NCBI RefSeq assembly: GCF_047948215.1
Contig: NC_134465.1
Coordinates: forward strand, 49,073,946 to 49,137,945
Source of the DNA: Lycorma delicatula
Lineage: Eukaryota; Arthropoda; Insecta; Hemiptera; Fulgoridae
Length of the DNA: 64,000 bases
Direction of reading: 5' to 3'
In this document: one piece after another, positions 33,037 to 44,999 of the stretch
Layout: the number at the start of each line of letters is the position of its first letter
Numbering within the stretch: the stretch's first letter is position 1
Position numbers and translations under genes: made by a program
Notes under the pieces: generated by a model
What the model was told of the DNA's origin: nothing
What the model saw: the letters and a program-made list of their open reading frames with translations, nothing else
The model's database searches: none

Positions 33037-34394
33037 AATAAAATTTCATCATAATTTAACTCCCCCCCCCCCCTTTCCGGAAAAAAAAATCTTAGGTAAC
33101 TTTTTATTGGATGTACATTTTTTATAGGAGACTCTTCTATTTAACATAATAAACACGGAAAAAATCAACGAACATTCTTTGAACGTGATTTTAGATGTGA
33201 AAGAGTAAAAAAAAACATTAAAAAAACCGATTCTTTTAAACTTTTTTTGATTCATTTATAAGTATAATGATAATTTTACAATAAACCTTCATCATAAATT
33301 ATCCCCACTTCAAAAAAAAACCTTAAGAAACTTATCTCATGAGTCACTTTTCCACTATACTTTGTATAAGAATAAATAACTAATGCCAAGAAATAACATA
33401 TCTAGTTGCCAGCTTTTTTAATTTCTTAAATGAATAGCCGAATAAAAAATATATGGTCGAAATATAAATAACATTATTAGTGATTAAAAAAAATTCTTAT
33501 TATCAGAACAGAACAGTATTTTAATACGCAACATCAGAATAAATAAGCAAACGAGGACGTCCCTCGTTTTGACATAGAAGTCAATAAATTCGATGAAGTG
33601 AACAATTTGTTTTATCTTTTTGACAGATAGAGCTCTAAAAGATGAGTTAAGTGAGTGACAAAAAAAAACAGTTACGAAGGGATAGTTTATATATACATGT
33701 TATATATATATATATATATATATAGGGATGGAATTGATAAAGAAGACCAGAGCTATTCAGTTATTCACCCTTTGTATAAAATGCATACATAAGAATGATG
33801 GGACTAAATCCTTCTTAAACCGACCATTTTGTTATCAAATTCTTTCTCTCTCTCTATATATATCTAGTATTTCTCTATCCTTTATTGTCATTTCTCTTTC
33901 TATCAAAGTTAAGTCTACACGAACGACCCTCATATCTTCATCATAATAATAAAATGTTGATAAAGGGACATACAATTCCTTACAATTTTCATCTTTCTTT
34001 TATTCTTACTTGAATATAACATCCATAGGAAATAACAATGAATTCTTTAAAAAAGTAATGAAATATTCACAAGGGAAAACTAAAAGTGTTACCACCACTC
34101 GATAATAAAACTTTACTTCCCCCCTTTTCACCATCATTAACTTTCTTCTGAGATCTTTTTTTTGTTTCTGTTGTTTTTTTTTTTTTTGTTTCTTTTGACT
34201 TAACTTTTAAACTTTAATTTCGTTGTTATAAGTTTTTATCAAAAAAAAAGTTCAGCATTATTTCTGAACTACACGTAATTTGCATAAAGTTAAGGGTTAA
34301 ATTTTAAACCCTTCCTTTAATGGTAAAATAAATATTTCAATCATCCAATCCTGAACTAAGTTATTCCATCTTAAAGCATTATATATTACTATAA
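33037..34394. other. AT-rich sequence with (TA)n; no gene
   Basis: C12 run at 33061-33072, (TA)n at about 33700-33724. No recognisable coding sequence or shared family. Confidence 0.6.
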
Positions 34395-34480
34395 GCATAA
34401 CGGTCTGGTCCAGTGGTTAACCTGTCGTCGCAAATTTAACAGCTAATTTTCGAAGTTCAAGGTTTTAAGGTTCAAATCCT

Positions 34481-35339
34481 TTTTTTTCTTTTTTTGGGGA
34501 CGGAGGTGGAAATGTATTTAGGCACGAAGTGTCGGACTCCTGCTGGTGGTCTAATCCAACCGCCATCAACAGACTACCGACTAAAACCACCCCTTTTGGA
34601 GTAACCCTACGCATCCCGGAATCACCCCGAGGGATTACTTCGACATGTGTATGCTCCTTACGAACTACAACTTACGAACACGTAGATATATCGGGACTTC
34701 AATAGCAGTCTGCGACTCAACATATTTCTATTACCGTCAACCTTATTGGTAATTATGGATAAAACCTTGCCTCCTCCTCGGTTTTCTTTTTCACTACTGC
34801 CCTGTGACCACGACAGCCCAGGACGTCTCACTTAACATTATCTTTTCGATACTGTCCGGGAAGATGGGATCGCTTGGACTACTTTCATTCTCAGAAGCTC
34901 CCATCTAGGGCACACAAAAAATGTGTGCTCGGCAGAATCGACTCCTGCCTTGCAATACACGGACTCACGGGTGTCTCTCCTCCCCCTCTCAAACAGATAG
35001 GAGTTAAAACAGCCGTATCCACTAAAGAACTGGGTGAGATAGAAGTCCAACTCCCCAAACCATCAATCCACCCAGTTTTGGACTCTAGGCAGCAGTCTTC
35101 TTGTCCATCGCCCTTTTTGGGAATCCTCCCATCTACTCTGCCAGCAAGCCAACAAATCTCGCCTAGTCTCGTTTCTGATCTTGCCCTCCTTCCTCTCCTT
35201 GGCTAGCAGGTCGAAAGGAGGAACCTCGGCAAGGACAATAGCTGCCTCAAACGAAACGGTACGGTAGGCTGAGACCAGACGTATCGCCATTCTTCTTTGT
35301 ATCCGCTCCAGGATATCCCGGCCTCTGGCAATGCACAGC
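34481..35339 (-). pseudogene. R1-like LINE 3' end with target duplication
   Basis: The minus strand encodes, from 35290, AIRLVSAYRTVSFEAAIVLA and EVPPFDLLAKERKE, and then from about 35040 FYLTQFFSGYGCFNSYLFER with the cysteine motif YCKAGVDSAEHTFFVCPRW, all typical of the C-terminal end of R1-clade LINE proteins. A frameshift lies between the two pieces. The 3' UTR ends at a T-rich tract near 34481-34495. GGTTCAAATCCT at 34469-34480 and 35340-35351 is a perfect 12-bp target duplication. Confidence 0.9.
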
Positions 35340-35491
35340 GGTTCAAATCCTAGTAAAAGCTAGTTGCTTTTTTACAGATTTGAATACTACACAGATGTAC
35401 CGGTGTACTTTGGTAGTTGAACTTCAATTAATCTTACCACACATCTCAGGAATGATCTCACTGGGCATGAAGGGGTTGCTTATTGTTCACT

Positions 35492-35790
35492 TTCCTTACT
35501 TTTTCCTGTTTAGTCTCCTGGAATTACCTTTCATATAATACTTCAGAGGATGAATGAGGATGATATGTATGAGTGTTAATGAAGTGTAGTCTTGTACAGT
35601 CTCAGTTCGACCATTCCTGAGATGTGTAGTTAATTGAAACCCAGCCACCAAAGAACACTGGTATCCACGATCTAGTATTCAAATCCGTGTTAAAATAATT
35701 GCCTTTACTAGGACTTGAACGCTGGATCTCTCGACTTCAAAATCAGCTGATTTGGGAAGACGCGTTCACCGCTAGACCAAGCCGGTGGGT
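35492..35790 (-). mobile_element. SINE-A inserted in SINE-B
   Basis: Complete reverse-oriented SINE-A. TTGCTTATTGTTCACT at 35476-35491 and 35791-35806 is a perfect 16-bp target duplication that is itself SINE-B tail sequence, so SINE-A is the younger insertion. Confidence 0.93.
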
Positions 35791-36065
35791 TTGCTTATTG
35801 TTCACTAGTTAAACAAATTGGAACGTACACATTAGGAAAAAATAAACATATATGATAAAGCATAATAAAAATTATCTCAAAAACGTTTGGTCGATTTGGT
35901 AATTTTCTAGTTATTCACGCGGTCGTCCACATAGATATTGAACGTTACGCCATTTTCGTTTTCTTTCCTTCTAATTTTCCTTCTTTATTTTCTTATAATT
36001 ACCCAAGCGATTGGTTTTTTCATCATTTAAACTTTGTAAAAAAATTTCTATTTTTTTAAATTTTT

Positions 36066-36922
36066 ATACAAAGTATCCCAAAAAACTTGCAGGACATGTT
36101 CTACTGGTGAAAATAATGAAAAACGTTCAATAGAAATTATGAAAGAAAAAGACAATTTTCTGTCTATTTTTTTGCCAGTTTTGCTTCAGAAAAAACCATT
36201 TTAAAAGTTTTCATTTAATTTTTATAGGCTGAATATTTTTTTCTTGTTCAGCCTCCGGGAATCATCGTCAGATATTACTTCAGAGGATGATATATATGAG
36301 TGTAAGTGAAGTGTAGTCTTGTACAATCTCAGTCGACCATTCGTAAGATGAGTGGTTAATTTTGAAACTCAACCACCAAAGAACACCGGCATCCAATATC
36401 TAGTATTCAAATCCGTACAAAAGTAAATGCTTTTACTAGGATTTGGACGTTGAAACTCTCGACTTCGAAATAAGTTTGCGAAGACGCGTTCACCAGTAGA
36501 CTAACCCAGTGGGTAATTATAGGCTGTATTTATTCATAATTAAATTCTCTACATTTTAATGAATCTTCCCAATTTATTAGTCATTTAACAAAGCTATTGT
36601 ACTACCAACCTACACAAAAAAAACTTGTTTTTCAACAACAAACTTTATGTTTAACGTCGGATATCGTAAAAACTACACGAGTTACAGTTTTGGGATCTGT
36701 TTTATCCTACATTCTAGCTCAAATTACATAAGAAACCACCAACATTACTCCTTAATTCGGGTCCAAAAGATTACAGTAGGGCTTCTTCTTATTAGAAGAA
36801 CTGAAATCCTGGCGAAATCTTATGCTAGCCGTAATTCGAAAACAAAGTGTTTCCACACTTAAGTTTATACGAACATTTTTCATTATTTTCACCAGTAGAA
36901 CATACCCTGAAATTTCTCTGTT
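36066..36922. mobile_element. repeat F-type element with inverted ends and SINE inside
   Basis: ATGTTCTACTGGTGAAAATA near 36098 is inverted near 36885-36905; the matching arms extend about 40-55 bp through AATGAAAAA-GTTC. The right part resembles repeat F in reverse. A SINE-A lies at 36236-36516. Confidence 0.65.
36236..36516 (-). mobile_element. SINE-A with target duplication
   Basis: Reverse-oriented, slightly diverged. TTATAGGCTGAAT at 36222-36234 and TTATAGGCTGTAT at 36517-36529 are target duplications with one mismatch. Confidence 0.88.
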
Positions 36923-37263
36923 CATTCGTAAGGCATCTTGTACAATAGTTTTTTTTTGTGATATAATAATCAGAAAATTTACTTACTCAAAATTAGATCA
37001 CGTTAATTTTATAGCTACAACTCTAATACTGCAGCAGCAGCATAGCAATAAAGGGAAAGTGTAGATAATGGCCAAAATTTTGGGTATAGTTTTGCAAATT
37101 TTGACATTCAGGAATCTTCTAATAACATATATATAACAAAAATTATAGAAATTTCCAGAAGATAAATATCTCCGGACCGGTTTATCACAAATGATTCGAA
37201 AATAGCTAATAAAAATTAGAACATTGGGGACTGATAGCAGTAAATTTTGAGCAAAATTAAAAA

Positions 37264-37895
37264 ATCTGATGTGGATACTACATCACTTCATTGTACGCCT
37301 ATTAAATTACATATTCACTTTTTTTTTAAGACGGAAACGTACATAAAATTTTATTTCGTTAATAACTTTTGATATTTTATCACTTTTTTTTACAATTAGA
37401 GGTAAATAATTATTAATAAATTTAAATTTAAAAAAAAATTTAAATTGAAGTCTGGTTCGAACCGATGTGCCTTCCCTTGTAAGATCCAAATATTTCATTA
37501 ATTAAAATTTTATTTGGCTATAATTCTGGAACCAATGAAAATAAGTACTACTTATGATATATCGTTGAAAAGCTCTCAATGACAGTTTACTACCACAGTT
37601 AAGAAAAAGTTAAAACATCCAAATTTGTTTTGGATTTAGGGTTTTTATTGGACACTTTTGGTCCAGTAGATTGCAATAAAAAGGGGAGGTGCTCAACTAG
37701 ATGTTACAATAGTTCTAATCCAAAATTTCAATATCCTACAACTAATACTTTTTGAGTTATGCGAGATACACACATACAGACGTCACGCCGAAACTAGTGA
37801 AAATGGATTCAGGGATGGTCAAAATGGATACCTCCATTGAAATCTGTAAACAGAAACTTTTAGCAATCATAATACTCTTTTATTTCGTACAACGA
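37264..37895 (-). repeat. repeat C, full-length copy
   Basis: About 630 bp, reverse orientation. Ends contain inverted ACTTCATTGTACG-like and CGTACAACGAAGT words. Inside are GATATATCGTTGAAAAGCTC and GAACCGATGTGCCTTCC, shared with copies at 38.5, 50.2 and 61.1 kb. Noncoding. Confidence 0.8.
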
Positions 37896-38429
37896 AGTAA
37901 AATGGGGGTTATTTTGAATTTTTATAAACTAATTGAAGAAAATTAAGTTATAATTCGATGAAAGTATTTCTTAAGTTGTTTAAAATTCTAAAGTTTTAAA
38001 TCGATCAGTGTAAAGTTTTAAATCGATTAAGTGTATGGTGATAAACAAAACATTATTTCTAACCAATTATTACCTCATATCTTGAAAGCTACTTGATAAA
38101 AAAAAAATTGAAATTAGGCCACATTATTTTGTTATTCTATATTCCAAATTTGACCTGATTTTTTATCACATTAGAAAGGGAGCATCATGGTACCCAAATC
38201 TTTGTTTAACCATTTTTTATGTTTATCCTTGTTTAATAACATTTCTACAAAGCAGGACGACTGATTGAAAGATATAAATACTGGAATAAATTAACAAGCC
38301 GAAAAACAAGCGAGCTAAAATGAACCTGTTCATAAATTAAATTTTTTTTTAAACTTCAATTTTTAAGATTAAAAATTAAATTGTATCTAGTATTAATTTT
38401 TACGTGGAATTTTTTTTTAAAATGTGATG

Positions 38430-38545
38430 TGGACCCCACATAACTTCTTTATTCGCCTGTTAAATTACATATACAATTTTTTTTTTTAAATTAAAAGTAC
38501 ATAAAATATTATTTCATTAATAATTTCTGTTATTTTTTCATATTT
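38430..38545 (-). repeat. repeat C, truncated copy
   Basis: Only one end remains (GATGTGGACCCCACATAAC). It abuts the next copy head to head. Confidence 0.7.
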
Positions 38546-38548
38546 TTA

Positions 38549-39230
38549 CTTCCTTGAACGAAGTAAAGGAAGTATTGTATCGCGAAAGATTTCGGTTTTC
38601 AGATTTTAATGGAAATATCCGTTTTGACTACACCTGAATCCATTTTGAATAGTTTCGGCATGACGTCTGTACCCTACGTATATATCTCGCATAATTCATA
38701 AACGATTAACCGTGGGGTGTTGAAATTTTGGATTTAGAACTGTTCTAACATCTAGTTGTGCACCTCTCCTCTTGAGTGCAATCGACTGGAACAAAAATGT
38801 TGAAAAAGCCCAAAATCTAAAAACATTTGGATTTTTGACTTTTTCTTAAGTGCAGTAATAAGCCCTCATTGAGAACTTTTCAACGATATATCAAAGTGGT
38901 ACTTATTTTTATTGGTTCCAAAAATATAACCAAATAAATTTTAATTAGTGAAATATTTTTATCTTACATCGGTTCAAATTCGACTTCGTTTCCTTTTTTT
39001 TAACTTTTTTTTTCTATTTAAATAATAGAAATTGATTAGTAGTTATTAACCTATGATTGTAAAAAAGTTACAATAAATATTAAATCAATAATAACAATAA
39101 AAATATATATATATAACAAAAAGTCAGAAGTTATAAGTGAAATAAAATTTTATGTACTTTTAAAAATGTGTATATGTAATTTAATATCCGTACAAGGAAG
39201 TCCTGTGATATACACATCAGAATTTTTAAT
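38549..39230 (+). repeat. repeat C, full-length copy
   Basis: Best plus-strand copy. Starts ACTTCCTTGAACGAAGTAAA and ends near CGTACAAGGAAGT (39190-39203), so the ends are about 13-bp inverted repeats. Contains ATATATCTCGCATAATTCAT and TTCAACGATATATC. No coding potential. Confidence 0.8.
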
Positions 39231-39239
39231 AACATTTAA

Positions 39240-40255
39240 TATACGAAGTTAAACGTACAATGAAACTGAATTAATAAAACGATGTAAAAAATAACAATAA
39301 TAATAATAAATAAATCAGAATTATCCATTATGTTGATAATAGGTTTAGTAACCCCTACAAAAAAACACTGCGTCAATATCTCATATTCTTCACCCAGTTT
39401 TTTTCAATACAGTCAATATAATCGATTCTCCCAAAAACATCGACAAGTAACAATATCGGATTTGATGTGAGGTTTACACAGTTTCTGATATATAATACAT
39501 GCAAAAGCAAAATTAAATATCAGTTGAAAATTTTCTACCCCCTCCCCTCAACCCTTCACATAAACATACACACACACATCCAAAACCGTACATATGAACT
39601 TTTTAAGCATTTTTTTCTACAAATGTTAACTTGTTTCCTGATCACAAAAATAAAAATATGACGTAGAGGGTGGAACATTTCAGACGATTATCATATCATA
39701 TGGTATTTACTATAAGTAAAAAACAAATTATACAACAATTTTGAAAAACTTACAAAAAAAATCGCTTTAATTTTTAAAAATAAAATAAAAACGAAAACGT
39801 TTACAATTAAATAAATATAGCAAAACAACTTCCATACAGGTTAAAAAATTATACTAGAAACCATTTACAGAAGACACACTTTATCGATATGCAGACGGTA
39901 TGGTACCACCAAGCCATAAAAAGTTAAATCAAACTCCATAAAAAGGATAAAAGCTAAATAACATTCCATCACATAATCATTAAAACTGACCATAACTGGT
40001 ATTACGAGGAAATTGCTTCACATACATTATTTATTTAAATAGAAATAAAAATACAATAACATATAGACCTAAACGTATTGCATTAATAAATCATAATGGT
40101 AATTTTTAGAATAAATTAAGAGTTCAAAAAATAATATGAAATATCCTTGATAGAGGTTAACATACGACGTGTTGTGGGATCGATTCCCGTGACGTGCTTC
40201 CGAAATATTTTACTCAAATCATCTGTTATAATAAAAAATCAACTACAGCAGTATA
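39240..40255. other. AT-rich sequence, no gene
   Basis: No family recognised; open frames are short. Confidence 0.5.
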
Positions 40256-40299
40256 CTATTATAAATGTCTTCGAAAACTTGACGCGGCGCCCATTTGAG

Positions 40300-40990
40300 C
40301 GCATAAGTTGGATATGAATAGAGCACTTCTTCAAAATTTATGGAATGCCCAGCGCACAGCCTTAACTGTCTGCACTGGTATTTTTAAAACAACCTCCAAC
40401 GAGGCTACCATCGTATTGGGAAAGCCTCTCCCAATCGATTTAGTGGTAAAAGTTCGAGCAGCCATGTGAAGATTGCGAAGTGGCCGGGAGGCCGAAGTAT
40501 TTGGGATGCGGTTTCGAGCCGGGCCTGTACCGGAGCGGAACTGTGATCACAATGCACCGGATCTAAATTTCGTTCAGTTGCCCATCTTCCGCCTGCGGAA
40601 GAGGCTGCAGAACCTCGCGATGGAAGCATGGAAATTGGAATGGGACACCATGACTGGGAAGATCCTTATATAAATTTATACAATATTTGGGGGATGGTTT
40701 GCCTCGAGCTCGTTTTTAAGGGCAACGGGTGCCCGGGTGCTCACCAACCACGCTAACTTGAACCAATATCTGTTTCGATTCCGCCTGGCAGCTGATAAGC
40801 TGTGCGTCTGCAGGGATGTCCAATCAAATGAACACCTGATGTTTGATTTCCCTGCTCTTGGGGAGGACCAGAGACCGGGTCACCCTGGAACTTAGAGGTC
40901 AAGGGTTCCTTGATGCGGTTGCTTTGTTCAACCGGCATCCGTAGTTTGCTGAAGGGAAAGAATCTTACCGCATTGCCGTGGGAAGCTTAT
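40300..40990 (+). pseudogene. non-LTR retrotransposon C-terminal fragment
   Basis: The plus strand reads RTAALTVCTGIFKTTSNEAT, then VLGKPLPIDLVVKVRAAM, then near 40730 GARVLTNHANLNQYLFRFRL and ADKLCVCRDVQSNEHLMFDF: the C-terminal block of an R1/I-type LINE including the cysteine region (CVC...EHLMF). Several stops and frameshifts. Sequence differs clearly from the R1-like family at 22 and 34 kb, so a different LINE. Confidence 0.75.
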
Positions 40991-41030
40991 TCTGAGTATG
41001 GCTGATCACCAGCCAATAATTATGGTTCCA

Positions 41031-41082
41031 AGCGATATAAAATGGTGGACAGATAAGTATCTGTCCACCATTTTATATCGCT
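41031..41082. repeat. perfect 25-bp inverted repeat
   Basis: Arms 41031-41055 and 41058-41082, only two bases between. Contains AAATGGTGGACAGATA. Part of the arm (CACCATTTTATATCG) is repeated once more directly after it. Confidence 0.9.
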
Positions 41083-41130
41083 CACCATTTTATATCGGCA
41101 TTCAACGACCGGCAACGTGGCAGCGAATTG

Positions 41131-41225
41131 CTGCCTAGACGAAATAAATTTTATTTATTTTGTCTAGGTAGTAGACAGTAGTATTAATTTCGTCTAGGCA
41201 GTATTTATTTCGTCTTTTTAGTAGT
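41131..41225. repeat. imperfect hairpin and direct repeats
   Basis: CTGCCTAGACGAAATAAA at 41131-41148 is followed by a near-complement (TTTATTTTGTCTAGGTAG) and then by further TTTCGTCTAGGCAGTATT-type direct copies. Confidence 0.7.
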
Positions 41226-41726
41226 TGACGGGGGGCGTCAACCCATTTTTGCAAATACATGACAAGTGAGGGGTTGGGACCCGTCAGCCGGCAATGCGCT
41301 TAGTCCGCTCACGTTGTTAGGTAAGCTCTAGGAGCTATGTTAGGATACTGGTCCCTAAACTGTTCGAGGCTCAGTTGCCGTTTGTGGCACAGACATTCGG
41401 TATTATGCTTTAGGACGACCAAATGGGGTGGTGGTGGGAGAAATGCCAAGCAAACCAATATTATTATAAATAAATATTCTATTTTTGATCTATACCAAAT
41501 AATATATTATACTAACTTTTGCCTGCAGCTTCGCTACTTGGATTTTGAATTTGTATTAAGAATAAGTTTGTAAAAGAAACATTCGACTTTAAAGACTGAT
41601 ACCTAAGTGAGAATGTTGGTAAATTGGTATACCTATTTAGGCGAGGAATTTTAGGTCTTGTCAAATTGTTTCTAATGTTTGGCTTTATCAAGTACTTATA
41701 ATGCAGACTATGTTGTCCAGCAGTGT

Positions 41727-42892
41727 TTAGCGTTCGCAAACGCTAATAGTGTTGAACTAGGAGAGTTGAAAACACAATATAAAATTTATTTAAATACTTT
41801 TTGTAAATTATATTAGCGGTAAATTATATAAGACAGTAGAATTAAATTTATTACAAATTAATTTTTATCGTACGTTTTTATAGTTTTTAAATCCGTTAAC
41901 TGAAAGCGAAAAATGTAAATATTAAATAAAATCTATATTCGTATGCGTGGGTACATTTACTACTTTGAATAGTTCTGGGAAATTATTAATTCACATTTTA
42001 TATATATATATATATAGTGAGAGCTAGAGAGAGAGTAGGAGGGTGGGAGAGGGCGAGATAAGAGTGATCACATCATAGTGTACGAGTAGCAATACTACTC
42101 TTTGAATAAAAAAAAGACTAATCCAGCATCTGCCGGGATTGATCAAGAAAAACCATGGTTAAATCTTGATTAGAACAGCATCACAAAACACATAATATAA
42201 AAAATTAACGTTATGAAAGTCCATATTAATTATCTTAAATATAAATATATCCCTTCGAAGTCTGACGAAATTAAAGAATTATTTTTGACCAGAAGATTTT
42301 GAAATTATTTTCATTGGATTAAAATTTAAAAAGTAAAAACATTTACCGAATAAAAATAATATTTACAATTTTATTTTTTTAATAAATTTTCTTCAGTAAA
42401 GTTATCTCTAAATCTAACACCTACTTCAACAAAAGCTAAAATAAGAAAAAGATAATTTTCAAAAAACTAATCTGCATTCTTCGTGCGGGGTTTATATATA
42501 TATAAAAATAGTAGAAATTTCTTGTTTATATGAAGTATAAACTTTCAAAAAATTTTTGAAAAATTGGAGAAAAAGAACGTGTGAAAGCAAAAGAAAAAAA
42601 ACAATTTATTTCAATTTTTAAGGGGTGGGGGTTGATTTTTTTTTAAATTTTGATTATTTATAATACCAAAACTTTAATAAATTTTAAACCTTAACAAATT
42701 TTGAAAAAATAATATAATAATATGCCCCACATATAGAAATCTTACAGGTGTCGACACTGTTAAATACGATTTGGATAGGTTTGCCCACGGGTATAGAAGA
42801 GAAACCTTCTTTTGTCCTTTAAATGTCCTGACAAGATCACCGCGATATTTTTGTTCATTAGAGAGTGACATCCTGGTGAGTAAAGACTTGCT
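41727..42892. repeat. 1.2-kb unclassified repeat, copy 2
   Basis: Counterpart of 28084-29294 with the same starting hairpin core and the same end (AAAGACTTGCT). Differs by small indels, for example a shorter TA tract near 42000. Right side abuts a mariner fragment. Confidence 0.8.
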
Positions 42893-42912
42893 TTCGGTTC
42901 TCGACAGATTAT

Positions 42913-43320
42913 CGATTTCCCAAAATGAATGAAGAAACAAAACAGCAAGTTTGCGCCAAATTTGGTTTTAAAATCGGGTATTCACCTTCGAAGACTTATG
43001 AACTCTTAAGAAACAGATTTCGGGAATAAATGACTGAGACGGTTAACGTTTTATCAGGTTGAACATATTCAAAGATGGCCGCGAATCAGTCATAGATGAC
43101 CCCCCCCCCCATGTCCGGCCGGCTTTCTACTTCGAAAACCAACGAAAATATTTCGAAAGTTCGCGATTTAGTGCGCTCTGACCGTAGACTTACAATTAGG
43201 GAAATGGATAATAAACAGTTAAGTTTTTACCCGGTTCAGCCAATTTTAACTGAAGATCTGAACATGCATCGAGTGTATGGGAAATTCATTCCGAAACCGT
43301 TGTCAGACCAGCAGTAGTAA
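42913..43320 (+). pseudogene. mariner transposase N-terminal fragment
   Basis: Pieces read EETKQQVCAKFGFKIGYSPS near 42930 and, at 43096-43317, SGRLSTSKTNENISKVRDLV followed by RSDRRLTIREM and ILTEDLNMHRVYGKFIPKPL. These match the two helix-turn-helix regions of mariner transposases. The catalytic region is missing after about 43320. Frameshifts near 43090, beside a C run. Confidence 0.85.
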
Positions 43321-43624
43321 CAACACAGACGTATCTTAAGAACTTCTAAATAGAAATTTACTCAGATTTATTAAATAGGGTAATTACAAAAAAAACTAAT
43401 TACAATCACGGATTTATGGGTATTACCCAAAAACAAAGGCACTTGGAAGGGTCCAATTTCGCCAAGACCAGACAGACATGGCCAGGCCACGACCAAGGGG
43501 GCAAACAGTCAACCGGGAATACTATGAAAATTTTTTTCAGTAGATTTGAAAATGTGAGGCATGCACTCTGGCGAGACAAGAATTGGATACTCCACCTTTC
43601 TCGATCGCAGAATGTTTGGCCAAA

Positions 43625-44890
43625 TTCCTGTACTTTCGCATCCATCCATCTGATTTTTAACATTCTCCTATAGCACCACATTTCAAAAGCTTCTAATCTT
43701 TTCTTCTCAGATACTCCGATCGTCCAAGTTTCACTTCCATATAAAGCGACACTCCAAACATACACTTTCAAAAATCTTTTCCTGACATTTAAATTAATTT
43801 TTGATGTAAACAAATTATATTTCTTACTGAAGGCTCGTTTAGCTTGTGCTATTCGGCATTTTATATCGCTCCTGCTTCGTCCATCTTTAGTAATTTTACT
43901 TCCCAAATAACAAAATTCTTCTACCTCCATAATCTTTTCTCCTCCTATTTTTACATTCAGCGGTCCATCTTTGTTATTTCTACTACATTTCATTACTTTT
44001 GTTTTGTTCTTGTTTATTTTCATGCGATAGTTCTTGCGTAGGACTTCATCTATGCCGTTCATTGTTTCTTCTAAATCCTTTTTACTCTCGGCTAGAATTA
44101 CTATATCATCAGCAAATCGTAGCATCTTTATCTTTTCACCTTGTACTGTTACTCCGAATCTAAATTGTTCTTTAATATCATTAACTGCTAGTTCCATGTA
44201 AAGATTAAAAAGTAACGGAGATAGGGAACATCCTTGTCGGACTCCCTTTCTTATTAGGGCTTCTTTCTTATGTTCTTAAATTGTTATTGTTGCTGTTTGG
44301 TTCCTGTACATGTTAGCAATTGTTCTTCTATCTCTGTATTTGAACCCTAATTTTTTTAAAATGCTGAACATTTTATTCCAGTCTACGTTATCGAAAGCCT
44401 TTTCTAGGTCTATAAACGCCAAGTATGTTGGTTTGTTTTTCTTTAATCTTACTTCTACTATTAATCTGAGGCCTAAAATTGCTTCCCTTGTCCCTATACT
44501 TTTCCTGAAACCAAATTGGTCTTCTCCTAACACTTCTTCCACTCTCCTCTCAATTCTTCTGTATAAAATTCTAGTAAGATTTTTGATGCATGACTAGTTA
44601 AACTAATTGTTCTGTATTCTTCACATTTATCTGCCCCTGCTTTCTTTGGTATCATAACTATAACACTTTTTTTGAAGTCTGATGGAAATTCCCCATTTTC
44701 ATAAATATTACACACCAGTTTGTATAATCTATCAATCGCTTCCTCACCTGCACTGCGCAGTAATTCTACAGGTATTCCGTCTATTCCAGCAGCCTTTCTG
44801 CCATTTAAATCTTTTAATGCTCTCTTAAATTCAGATCTCAGTATTGTTTCTCCCATTTCATCCTCCTCAACTTCCTCTTCTTCCTCTATA
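43625..44890 (-). pseudogene. RTE-type LINE copy lacking its 3' end
   Basis: Minus strand. Pieces 44527-44856 (EFKRALKDLNGRKAAGIDGI, IPKKAGADKCEEYRTISLTS), 44276-44542 (FIDLEKAFDNVDW) and 43406-44197 (RFADDIVILAE, then MWCYRRMLKIRWMD) cover the reverse transcriptase with two frame breaks. Unlike the other copies it does not reach the SNQSND end: homology stops near 43640 and the frame continues about 78 codons into unrelated sequence. Confidence 0.9.
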
Positions 44891-44898
44891 ACACCATT

Positions 44899-44932
44899 TT
44901 CTTGTTATACATACAATTATGTATAACAAGAA
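44899..44932. repeat. 15-bp perfect hairpin beside RTE copy
   Basis: Arms 44899-44913 and 44918-44932 (TTCTTGTTATACATA), loop CAAT, at the 5' edge of the LINE fragment. Confidence 0.8.
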
Positions 44933-44999
44933 ATATTTTTTTAGTACGTTATATGTTTAGTATTTAAATATTAATTACAAATATCTAAAAAAAATAATT

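Larger units (their letters stand above)
34396..35860 (+). mobile_element. SINE-B, split by two later insertions
   Basis: A second tRNA-derived SINE, distinct in its tail (TTATTGTTCACTAGTTAAAC, then GGAACGTACACATTAGGAAA). Head at 34396-34480 (CGGTCTGGTCCAGTGGTTAA; box B GGTTCAAATCC), body 35352-35475, tail 35807-35860. The gaps are filled by an R1-like LINE and by a SINE-A. Confidence 0.88.
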
